Source of the DNA: Leptasterias polaris
Lineage: Eukaryota > Echinodermata > Asteroidea > Forcipulatida > Asteriidae
DNA length: 64,000 nt
Assembly (NCBI GenBank): GCA_037783415.1
Contig: JAZGTN010000025.1
Coordinates: 4,650,001-4,714,000, forward strand
Direction of reading: 5' to 3'
The notes beneath the pieces are model-generated. The model ran no database searches, had not been told where the DNA came from, and was given only the letters and a program-made list of their open reading frames with translations. Shown one piece after another: positions 63,201-64,000 of this stretch (the stretch's first letter is position 1; every line of letters starts with the position of its first letter). The position numbers and the translations under genes were made by a program.

Positions 63201-64000
63201 GGGTTTTTGGAGAGTTTCGGTTGAGAAACATTTCACTCACCAATTCATCACCAGAGGCTTTCTTTACTACAACAAACTTGTCATCGAGTCTCCGTTTAGC
63301 AAACAAGATGATTTCAATGTTGCCGTCGTCGATTGTACTGCCCTGAAGTTTCACTCCAGTAACCGTGACTTCCGTCTTAAACTCTATGGTTACTCGTGGG
63401 TTTTCGATAAGTCCTCGATCTTTCAAAGATGGCTTGTCAGCAAGGGAAAACGTCCAAGGTATCTGTGCGTTGATACTAGATGACTGACCAACGGCAATAA
63501 CCGGTTGTGTGAGTCGTTTCTTTTCCAGTCCCCGTTCCCCGTCCAGCTGTTCCATACAGTAACCTAATACGAAACCGCGACCAGAACATGAAGTTTAACA
63601 TCATTTCAGATATCTTGATTTATTCCAGATAGGATGATTGGTTTTAGATTAAAACAACGACGATAAACACAAACATTTATTCAAATGTTACGAAACTGCA
63701 CGAACGATGAACACAAATCATACTTCACTAAAGATATAAACTTTGGAAAAAAATGTCAGAATCTTGCAATAGACAGCGTATTTTGCGTTACCTTTAGTCG
63801 TTGTGGTCGCTGGAGTAGTGGTTGAAATCTCTGCTTTGGAAAGTTAAAAAGAAAGGTAGTCATTATTAAGTCTTCTCTGAAAAATAGACAATTCCCACAT
63901 AGACAAATTCACACATGCAAATTCAGTCCAAACTTACAAAATACAAGGTTAGGATCTACGCTAAGGAATTCGCGGCTTACCTTCTTCACAGCCTAAGACA
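1..64000 (-). CDS. Giant secreted mucin-like/adhesive modular protein (partial, one multi-exon gene)
   Basis: One minus-strand gene fills the window. I placed about 164 exons with GT donors and AG acceptors; phases chain without a break (1-0, 0-1, 1-1 or 0-0) from 64000 to 1, and no stop, start, polyadenylation or promoter break was seen. By exon length it encodes roughly 9,700 residues. Modules in order: at least nine two-domain discoidin-like units (array B), a TIL/VWC hub, a founder unit, then thirteen more two-domain units and a partial one (array A). Linkers are Thr/Pro/Ser-rich and suited to O-glycosylation; N-X-T sequons recur (NGT, NDT). Two cysteines per discoidin-like domain and ten-cysteine TIL modules indicate an extracellular product. 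Family knowledge: TIL, VWC and F5/8C modules co-occur in gel-forming mucins, hemocytin-like and echinoderm adhesive proteins. The signal peptide and any VWD, C8 or CTCK domains would lie outside the window. It could be more than one gene, but I see nothing that divides it. Confidence 0.75.
395..2359 (-). CDS. Array A unit 1: discoidin-like domains b and a with mucin-like linkers (reference description)
   Basis: Domain b: N-half 2028-2359 (phase 1-0; opens GYCFENMDGEAG, sequon NGT) and C-half 1742-1901 (phase 0-1; VITFTPVS to ELHVLGCAEG). Linker 1405-1563 is 53 codons, rich in Thr (FTTTQLATTTVSVTT to SQLSTTK). Domain a: N-half 936-1297 (GYCLQNMDSENG, sequon NDT) and C-half 657-813 (FTLSIEAIQSEV to ELTVLGCAEG). 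Linker 395-469 is 25 codons (VSTTTQTTTSTTV...PQLPTTP). Each domain is about 160-170 residues with exactly two cysteines, one at each end, matching the start (C...GM..G) and end (R.ELLGC) of F5/8C domains, although the core is too diverged to be certain. Donors and acceptors are all canonical. GVLITL variant. Confidence 0.87.
2462..4426 (-). CDS. Array A unit 2: domains b and a with Thr linkers
   Basis: Exons: b N-half 4095-4426, C-half 3809-3968, linker 3472-3630, a N-half 3003-3364, C-half 2724-2880, linker 2462-2536. GVIITL variant. Confidence 0.87.
4529..6493 (-). CDS. Array A unit 3: domains b and a with Thr linkers
   Basis: Exons: b N-half 6162-6493, C-half 5876-6035, linker 5539-5697, a N-half 5070-5431, C-half 4791-4947, linker 4529-4603. 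GVLITL variant. Confidence 0.87.
6596..8560 (-). CDS. Array A unit 4: domains b and a with Thr linkers
   Basis: Exons: b N-half 8229-8560, C-half 7943-8102, linker 7606-7764, a N-half 7137-7498, C-half 6858-7014, linker 6596-6670. GVIITL variant with the CTC Leu codon near 8255 and CCCG at the intron A-tract; matches unit 2. Confidence 0.87.
8663..10627 (-). CDS. Array A unit 5: domains b and a with Thr linkers
   Basis: Exons: b N-half 10296-10627, C-half 10010-10169, linker 9673-9831, a N-half 9204-9565, C-half 8925-9081, linker 8663-8737. GVLITL variant; matches unit 3 at every marker site I compared. Confidence 0.87.
10730..12693 (-). CDS. Array A unit 6: domains b and a with Thr linkers, two coding variants
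   Basis: Exons: b N-half 12362-12693, C-half 12076-12235, linker 11740-11898, a N-half 11271-11632, C-half 10992-11148, linker 10730-10804. Private changes: KPLFLEG for KPLLLEG in domain b, and TTTISVTT for TTTVSVTT in the linker. GVIITL variant. Confidence 0.87.
12796..14772 (-). CDS. Array A unit 7: diverged edge unit with 12-nt in-frame insertion
   Basis: Exons: b N-half 14429-14772, C-half 14143-14302, linker 13806-13964, a N-half 13337-13698, C-half 13058-13214, linker 12796-12870. The b N-half is 12 nt longer (extra Ser residues before PSTTGTEE) and carries further changes (ESLMS, TYITLDSLPL). The C-half begins ATG instead of GTG and has SASLEL for SATLEL. Domain a is consensus with GVLITL, so divergence fades away from the array edge. 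Confidence 0.86.
14875..17977 (-). CDS. Array A unit 8: recombinant unit ending in founder-type linkers
   Basis: Exons: b N-half 17646-17977, C-half 17360-17519, linker 17023-17181, a N-half 16554-16915, C-half 16277-16433, then three linkers 15349-15396 (FTTTEYKMTESPTTQ), 15150-15212 (with TTTRSPRRPT) and 14875-14940. The last C-half exon is a hybrid: its 5' part is array type (IEAIQSEV, SID) and its 3' part is founder type (IEFTVLGC). All downstream linkers and the SINE between them match the founder edge at 28416-29826, offset by 13,541-13,549 bp. Reading frame is kept across the hybrid. Confidence 0.85.
15715..15766 (+). repeat. (CAAA)13 microsatellite
   Basis: Thirteen CAAA copies beside the tail of the left SINE copy; length differs from the duplicate at 29256-29315. 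Confidence 0.95.
15789..16221 (-). mobile_element. tRNA-derived SINE, copy 1 (left), duplicated with its flanks
   Basis: Apparently base-for-base the same as the copy at 29338-29770, at an offset of 13,549 bp, with the same flanking intron sequence on both sides. It is a passenger of the block duplication and not an independent insertion. Confidence 0.75.
18080..20044 (-). CDS. Array A unit 9: domains b and a with Thr linkers
   Basis: Exons: b N-half 19713-20044, C-half 19427-19586, linker 19090-19248, a N-half 18621-18982, C-half 18342-18498, linker 18080-18154. GVIITL variant; otherwise consensus. Confidence 0.87.
20147..22112 (-). CDS. Array A unit 10: domains b and a with Thr linkers
   Basis: Exons: b N-half 21781-22112, C-half 21495-21654, linker 21158-21316, a N-half 20689-21050, C-half 20410-20566, linker 20147-20221. 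GVIITL variant. An A-tract in the intron after the C-half exon is longer here, making the spacing 2,068 bp. Confidence 0.87.
22215..24179 (-). CDS. Array A unit 11: domains b and a with Thr linkers
   Basis: Exons: b N-half 23848-24179, C-half 23562-23721, linker 23225-23383, a N-half 22756-23117, C-half 22477-22633, linker 22215-22289. GVIITL variant with a silent G near 22978 shared with unit 8; the Leu codon variant CTC is shared with unit 10. Confidence 0.87.
24282..26246 (-). CDS. Array A unit 12: domains b and a with Thr linkers
   Basis: Exons: b N-half 25915-26246, C-half 25629-25788, linker 25292-25450, a N-half 24823-25184, C-half 24544-24700, linker 24282-24356. GVIITL variant. A private intron change near 24516 lies just past the C-half donor. 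Confidence 0.87.
26349..28313 (-). CDS. Array A unit 13 (first of block 2 in the transcript), mosaic domain b
   Basis: Exons: domain b N-half 27982-28313, C-half 27696-27855, linker 27359-27517, domain a N-half 26890-27251, C-half 26611-26767, linker 26349-26423. The 5' part of the first exon carries edge-type variants (GYCLENMDG, ESLMS) and the rest carries array consensus, so the switch lies inside the exon at about 28261. Domain a carries GVLITL. Confidence 0.87.
28416..34554 (-). CDS. Founder-like (diverged) array A unit: two discoidin-like domains and linkers
   Basis: Exons in transcript order: domain b N-half 34250-34554 (GHCSDTLDG...), C-half 31628-31787 (ending ELHVSGCSK), Thr linker 31196-31294 (TTVTMTTPITTEQ), domain a N-half 30729-31096 (GYCLEKIDSEVG...), C-half 29826-29982 (ending EFTVLGCAE), linkers 28890-28937 (FTTTEYKMTESPTTQ), 28691-28753 (LLTGETYQVPTTTRSPRRPT) and 28416-28481. 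Exon order, phases and many residues match the 2,067-bp units, but introns are much longer (2,462 bp between the halves of domain b) and the sequence is clearly diverged. It is best read as the ancestral or edge copy from which array A grew. RSPRR in the middle linker is a second basic site. Confidence 0.8.
29256..29315 (+). repeat. (CAAA)15 microsatellite
   Basis: Fifteen CAAA copies next to the tail of the right SINE copy. The duplicate locus at 15715 has thirteen, which accounts for the 8-bp shift in block offset (13,541 to 13,549 bp). Confidence 0.95.
29338..29770 (-). mobile_element. tRNA-derived SINE, copy 2 (right)
   Basis: The head on the minus strand (29769 down to 29683) is tRNA-like: A box TGGCAGAGCGG, B box GGTTCGAGTCC, a 7-bp acceptor-like stem (GTGTCGT with GTGACAC) and an anticodon-loop CTCAAGC, which suggests tRNA-Leu(CAA). 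A body of about 330 bp follows, with AAGCGCCTTGAGTGTCAATG and TGCGCTGTATAAGAAGCC near its end, and a (TTA)n tail at 29338-29354. It sits in the intron between the founder's C-half exon 29826-29982 and the linker 28890-28937. Confidence 0.75.
30019..30080 (+). repeat. Short tandem duplication in intron (27 bp at 35-bp spacing)
   Basis: A 27-bp stretch starting GTCAATCAATGACCGCAT occurs at 30019 and again at 30054. The same motif occurs once per array A unit in the matching intron (TCAATGACCGCATTTTATAA), so this is a local duplication in the founder copy. Confidence 0.75.
30190..30700 (+). repeat. Dispersed intron repeat with AGGTCA-type half-sites and a hairpin
   Basis: Two degenerate copies of a repeat about 240 bp long lie at about 30195 and 30441 (GAAGTCAAG.TCAAATGGGG then TCACAT). 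A related copy lies near 33671. A hairpin with a 9-bp stem (GGTGTTCGG, CCGAACACC) is at 30605-30629, and another GCCGAACACC occurs near 34132. This intron of the founder (29983-30728) shows no coding signal otherwise. Confidence 0.5.
31487..31560 (-). pseudogene. Decayed C-half discoidin-like exon with intact donor
   Basis: On the minus strand the end of this stretch reads ELYTLGCAEG followed by GTAAGC, the same exon end and donor as the array A C-half exons. Upstream the similarity fades and no good in-phase acceptor is seen. It lies between the intact C-half exon 31628-31787 and linker 31196-31294, so it looks like a duplicated exon that has been lost. Confidence 0.5.
32586..32778. mobile_element. 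MITE-like fold-back element in founder intron
   Basis: Termini are exact inverted repeats (GGGCCTAATTC at 32586, GAATTAGGCCC ending 32778), and the arms continue as an imperfect inverted repeat (for example TCCGCTTA.. against ..TAAGCGC). 193 bp, no coding capacity. No clear target-site duplication was found. Confidence 0.55.
34172..34193. repeat. Perfect inverted repeat, 10-bp stem with 2-nt loop
   Basis: GTTCCGACTT and AAGTCGGAAC flank GT. It lies in the intron 57 bases downstream, in transcript terms, of the N-half exon 34250-34554. It may be the end of a mobile element; no function can be assigned. Confidence 0.6.
34678..34843 (-). CDS. VWC-like exon fused to a Thr-rich tail
   Basis: A 166-nt exon, phase 0-1. 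EGETVVQDCEICKCVH at the start continues HTFY of the previous exon, giving the Y.EGE.V..DC..C.C junction seen after TIL domains in VWF. It ends MGCRVNPNCVTTTTKTSTTE. It is the same length and phase as 42218-42383. It leads into the first discoidin-like domain of array A's founder. Confidence 0.78.
35137..35387 (-). CDS. TIL-like module exon, hub module 3
   Basis: A 251-nt exon, phase 1-0. CRDICHVTCKK, then LCECKEGFMKDGN, then MCVEVDSCRPDC and HTFY at the end. The C.C..GF...G....C.....C..DC layout fits a diverged TIL domain. NTT, NYS and NTS are N-glycosylation sequons. Confidence 0.75.
35532..35744 (-). CDS. Cys-containing exon ending in a Thr-rich linker, no family recognised
   Basis: A 213-nt exon, phase 1-1, fully open. 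It starts FDVFTIVCDEICAERF, has MLFCEPDPKCKFWLG in the middle and ends ATSTEATTEPVPSTTLQV. The C-x4-C followed by a Thr stretch resembles the end of exon 34678-34843 (MGCRVNPNCVTTTTK). A shorter exon starting at the TTTCAG acceptor beside 35586 would keep only the Thr linker; both are in phase, so alternative 3' splice-site use is possible. Confidence 0.6.
35848..35904 (-). CDS. Thr/Pro-rich linker exon in the hub
   Basis: A 57-nt exon, phase 1-1: IITQPTTPAPTEQTTTLY. A mucin-like spacer of the same phase class as all other linkers; acceptor AACAG and donor GTAAGT. Confidence 0.7.
35905..36506 (-). other. Hub intron with unidentified sequence
   Basis: Intron between the VWC end exon 36507-36552 and the Thr linker 35848-35904. 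Short open frames on both strands near 36030-36280 have no cysteine pattern, splice context or family resemblance. It could be a degraded mobile element. Confidence 0.4.
36507..36552 (-). CDS. VWC domain last exon (46 nt)
   Basis: Phase 0-1: GFEPYQVEGECCQHC. The ECC.HC end completes the VWC domain begun at 39696. The intron before it (36553-38428) has been enlarged by a TTAA-flanked transposon-like element. Confidence 0.72.
36817..38046. mobile_element. Non-autonomous DNA transposon-like element with TTAA flanks
   Basis: Terminal inverted repeats AGGCACCTGG at 36817 and CCAGGTGACT ending 38046 are flanked by TTAA on both sides (36813-36816 and 38047-38050), as for TTAA-targeting elements such as piggyBac relatives. 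An inner inverted pair GTGACGTCAATCGAGG (near 36971) and its complement (near 37710) supports a fold-back structure. No transposase reading frame is recognisable. It enlarges the intron inside the VWC domain. Confidence 0.6.
37652..37975 (+). repeat. 162-bp tandem duplication inside the TTAA element
   Basis: 37652-37813 and 37814-37975 are near-identical (two or three mismatches seen, for example AAGCAAG against AAGTAAG). Each copy contains the CTCGATTGACGTCAC motif. Confidence 0.9.
38429..38533 (-). CDS. VWC domain core exon
   Basis: A 105-nt exon, phase 0-0, 35 codons: IGEVWRPSKCEECECSS..., then MCRSKVCQDPPCQY. GE.W....C..C.C....C....C....C is the best VWC match in the window. Such modules bind TGF-beta/BMP ligands or assist multimer assembly in other proteins; which applies here cannot be told from sequence. 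Confidence 0.8.
39151..39380. mobile_element. MITE-like element with ~50-bp inverted termini
   Basis: The left end (TATAGATAGGTTGCAGTA..., then GCCATCTTTACGGGCAA) is matched in reverse by the right end (TTGCCCGTAAAGATGGC, then ACTATCTATA). 230 bp, non-coding, in the intron between VWC exons 38429-38533 and 39653-39696. A (TATC)n-like tract borders it on the left. Confidence 0.6.
39653..39696 (-). CDS. VWC domain first half, micro-exon (44 nt)
   Basis: Phase 1-0, acceptor TTTTTTAG, donor GTAAGT. It reads RCKFKDDASDVYRY after the split codon. Joined to 38429-38533 it gives C.....Y.Y.GEVW.P..C..C.C, the signature of a canonical VWC (chordin-type cysteine-rich) domain. Confidence 0.72.
39927..39984 (-). 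CDS. VWC-like C-terminal half exon (19 codons)
   Basis: A 58-nt exon, phase 0-1, reading MDLVNEDPDDMICCHCVPK. The MICCHCVPK end parallels GECCSCVPG at the end of the first VWC-like module, so exons 41044-41157 and 39927-39984 together make the equivalent of 42218-42383, split here by an intron of about 940 bp. Confidence 0.72.
40126..40254 (-). mobile_element. tRNA-derived SINE fragment, second family, copy 2 (5'-truncated)
   Basis: Repeats the body and B-box side of the element at 40420-40563 (GACTGGGTAAATTTTAAAT, GATTTGAAGCAACGACCTCC) but lacks most of the A-box half. Both copies are in the same orientation about 296 bp apart, in the intron 39985-41043. Confidence 0.6.
40420..40563 (-). 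mobile_element. tRNA-derived SINE fragment, second family, copy 1
   Basis: The minus strand from 40563 reads a tRNA-like head: A box AGCTCAGTTGGTAGAGC, loop ACGTTAA (GTT-like anticodon) and B-box-like GCTTCAAATCA. A short body follows, ending in AT-rich sequence. The anticodon stem is imperfect, so this is not a working tRNA gene. Confidence 0.6.
40842..40858 (+). repeat. A17 homopolymer in intron
   Basis: A run of 17 A followed by CTTTTCCGCCGGGCGGATT. Possibly an old retroelement tail; nothing else in this part of the intron is recognisable. Confidence 0.6.
41044..41157 (-). CDS. VWC-like half-module exon (38 codons)
   Basis: A 114-nt exon, phase 0-0, acceptor CTAG and donor GTAAGT. It begins NDTLWTQENCTMCKW and ends CDIKDACGEE, with six cysteines. 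It continues the second TIL module (CTCLYMEHL then NDTLWTQENC). The exon was found by following splice phase from 41367; it has no methionine and would be missed by start-to-stop searching. Confidence 0.72.
41367..41536 (-). CDS. TIL module exon, hub module 2
   Basis: A 170-nt exon, phase 1-0. It reads CQYGMVYSDCACNRTCEY..., then CEPGCSCSKDMFWNGTECI, and ends CTCLYMEHL. This is the second clear TIL cysteine pattern, with sequons NRT and NGT. It shares exon length class and phase with the TIL exon at 42702, so the two probably arose by duplication. Confidence 0.85.
41537..42217 (-). other. Hub intron, no features recognised
   Basis: Intron between the VWC-like exon 42218-42383 and the TIL exon 41367-41536. 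No exon-like, tRNA-like or inverted-repeat structure was seen. Confidence 0.5.
42218..42383 (-). CDS. VWC-like module exon following hub TIL 1
   Basis: A 166-nt exon, phase 0-1. It starts DGDEVVINDCYISICDSS and ends GECCSCVPG. GD.V..DC near the start and CC.C at the end match the VWC/E-type segment that follows TIL in VWF-like proteins, though the middle is diverged. N-glycosylation sequon NCT lies in NIENCTDG. Spliced to the TIL exon 41367-41536. Confidence 0.8.
42702..42901 (-). CDS. TIL (trypsin-inhibitor-like Cys-rich) module exon, hub module 1
   Basis: A 200-nt exon, phase 1-0, first after array B. It reads LCEGEMVWQECACEIKC..., then CKPGCSCPTGMV, and ends ECPCYYNGTFYK. The cysteine spacing (C...C.C..C, then C..GC.C, then C....CPC) is that of TIL domains in VWF, mucins and SCO-spondin. 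The ending CPCYYNGTFYK runs directly into the next exon's DGDEVVINDC, the usual TIL-to-VWC transition. The donor is GTAGTT after the Lys codon. Confidence 0.85.
42902..43342 (-). other. Intron between array B breakpoint and first hub exon
   Basis: Unique AT-rich sequence joining the truncated array B unit to the TIL exon. The only coding-like signal is the orphan D1 start at its right edge. Confidence 0.5.
43343..43357 (-). pseudogene. Orphan start of a D1 exon (array B breakpoint relic)
   Basis: The acceptor and the first bases of a D1 exon (coding GYCLD) are preserved here with the array-B upstream intron, but homology ends at about 43343 and the frame then reads unrelated sequence to a stop. 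Using this acceptor would end the protein, so the linker at 43489-43527 must be spliced past it to the TIL exon ending at 42901, which the phases permit. Confidence 0.65.
43489..45697 (-). CDS. Array B unit B1: discoidin-like domains D1 and D2 plus four Thr-rich linkers
   Basis: Last unit of array B in the transcript. D1 is one exon, 45251-45697 (149 codons, phase 1-1): it opens GYCLEPMSG, has VEVRGFKLQG in the middle (compare the vtG...QG core of F5/8C domains) and closes LRLDVLGCEEG. Linker ISTTTPATTTTK is 45062-45100. D2 has two exons split by a phase-0 intron: 44511-44833 (GYCMEQLDGERG..., TVTGVKLQG) and 44154-44331 (ending AAILGCEEG). Linkers follow at 43994-44032 (LPTTTLASTTTE), 43721-43792 (PVVTGFNEV..., with TTRKQRSTT) and 43489-43527 (VVTTTEMPTSTTP). 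The first and last cysteines probably form the end-to-end disulfide typical of F5/8C folds. Ligand is unknown; family members bind sugars, lipid or matrix. RKQR fits a minimal RXXR proprotein-convertase site. Confidence 0.87.
45831..48038 (-). CDS. Array B unit B2: discoidin-like D1 and D2 with Thr linkers
   Basis: Exons: D1 47592-48038, linker 47403-47441, D2 N-half 46852-47174, D2 C-half 46495-46672, linkers 46335-46373, 46063-46134 and 45831-45869. No coding difference from B1 was seen. It lacks the extra intron T near 46273. Confidence 0.88.
48172..50380 (-). CDS. Array B unit B3: discoidin-like D1 and D2 with Thr linkers
   Basis: Exons: D1 49934-50380, linker 49745-49783, D2 N-half 49194-49516, D2 C-half 48837-49014, linkers 48677-48715, 48404-48475 and 48172-48210. 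It carries the extra intron T near 48616, which is why this copy is 2,342 rather than 2,341 bp. Confidence 0.88.
50514..52721 (-). CDS. Array B unit B4: discoidin-like D1 and D2 with Thr linkers
   Basis: Exons: D1 52275-52721, linker 52086-52124, D2 N-half 51535-51857, D2 C-half 51178-51355, linkers 51018-51056, 50746-50817 and 50514-50552. No coding difference from B1 was seen. It lacks the extra intron T near 50955. Confidence 0.88.
52855..55062 (-). CDS. Array B unit B5: discoidin-like D1 and D2 with Thr linkers
   Basis: Exons: D1 54616-55062, linker 54427-54465, D2 N-half 53876-54198, D2 C-half 53519-53696, linkers 53359-53397, 53087-53158 and 52855-52893. It appears identical to B4 through the coding exons and lacks the extra intron T near 53296. 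Confidence 0.88.
55196..57404 (-). CDS. Array B unit B6: variant D1 (S to T) and D2 with Thr linkers
   Basis: Exons: D1 56958-57404, linker 56769-56807, D2 N-half 56218-56540, D2 C-half 55861-56038, linkers 55701-55739, 55428-55499 and 55196-55234. This is the only unit with a visible amino-acid change in the array: in D1 the string ATLSGD reads ATLTGD because of a base change at 57096. It also carries a private intron change near 56732 and the extra intron T near 55640. Confidence 0.88.
57538..59745 (-). CDS. Array B unit B7: discoidin-like D1 and D2 with Thr linkers
   Basis: Exons: D1 59299-59745, linker 59110-59148, D2 N-half 58559-58881, D2 C-half 58202-58379, linkers 58042-58080, 57770-57841 and 57538-57576. 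It shares one intron variant with B6 (A in place of C at about 59212) and another with B8 (about 57617), so variants are passed between adjacent units. Confidence 0.88.
59879..62086 (-). CDS. Array B unit B8: discoidin-like D1 and D2 with Thr linkers
   Basis: Exons: D1 61640-62086, linker 61451-61489, D2 N-half 60900-61222, D2 C-half 60543-60720, linkers 60383-60421, 60111-60182 and 59879-59917. The protein is the same as in B1. It shares with B7 a T-to-A change in the intron beside the last linker (about 59958), a neighbour-to-neighbour variant that suggests these two units duplicated recently. Confidence 0.88.
62220..64000 (-). CDS. Array B unit B9 (partial): D1 end, D2 domain and linkers
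   Basis: Exons: D1 last 20 nt 63981-64000 (cut by window), linker 63792-63830, D2 N-half 63241-63563, D2 C-half 62884-63061, linkers 62724-62762, 62452-62523 and 62220-62258. It differs from its neighbours by a G at about 62277 in the intron next to the last linker. It lacks the extra T found in the 48.6 kb and 55.6 kb copies. Confidence 0.85.

Larger units (their letters stand above)
43343..64000 (-). repeat. Array B: tandem 2,341/2,342-bp exon-cassette repeat, 9 copies, right end open
   Basis: Nine tandem copies start at the linker exons 43489, 45831, 48172, 50514, 52855, 55196, 57538, 59879 and 62220. Exons and introns are equally conserved; I see only a handful of differences between copies (a one-T indel in an intron, an S-to-T change in unit B6, four other intron base changes). 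Each unit has seven coding exons totalling 1,137 nt (379 codons), a multiple of three. Homology to the unit stops abruptly at about 43343, inside the first bases of what would be the next D1 exon. The right end runs off the window. Confidence 0.97.

Noticed and set aside
1..64000. CRISPR array or bacterial tandem repeat system
   Set aside because: Units are about 2 kb with introns and coding exons; there are no short direct repeats with unique spacers and no cas genes.
43343..64000. Two or more separate genes in array B
   Set aside because: No start, signal peptide, stop or polyadenylation signal recurs in the unit, and linker phases join each unit to the next.

Overview
The window looks like eukaryotic nuclear DNA from a marine invertebrate deuterostome, most likely an echinoderm. 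That placing is inference. It rests on short GT-AG introns, a gel-forming/adhesive secreted protein built of discoidin-like, TIL and VWC-like modules (compare sea-star footprint-type proteins and hemocytin-like proteins), and tRNA-derived SINEs and MITEs. No bacterial gene organisation is present.

All the coding sequence I can support belongs to one very large gene on the minus strand, running through the whole window and open at both ends (5' beyond 64000, 3' before position 1). I placed about 164 exons by hand. Every junction has GT-AG ends and every phase fits its neighbour, giving roughly 9,700 residues with no stop, no start and no end seen. The protein is a chain of ~150-residue discoidin-like (F5/8C-like) domains. 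Each begins GYC and ends LGC(A/E)EG, so it has one cysteine at each end. Domains are joined by Thr/Pro-rich mucin-like linkers.

Layout in transcript order (right to left). 64000-43343: array B, at least nine near-identical 2,341/2,342-bp units, each with two discoidin-like domains and four Thr-rich linkers, one of which carries an RKQR basic site. 42901-34678: a non-repeated cysteine-rich hub of three TIL or TIL-like modules and VWC-type modules, with larger introns holding DNA transposons and SINEs. 34554-28416: a diverged 'founder' unit of array A. 28313-16300: array A block 2, six 2,067-bp units. 16299-14875: a duplicated copy of the founder's 3' edge, with a SINE. 14772-1: array A block 1, seven more units and part of an eighth.

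The arrays are homogenised at DNA level: introns are as conserved as exons. Block 1 shows an alternating two-unit (4,134-bp) higher-order pattern. A recombination junction joining blocks 1 and 2 can be placed inside an exon within about 20 bp (16300-16319). All units are phase-symmetric, so units can be gained or lost without a frameshift. The likely role is an extracellular glycosylated gel or adhesive; that is inference from domain content only.
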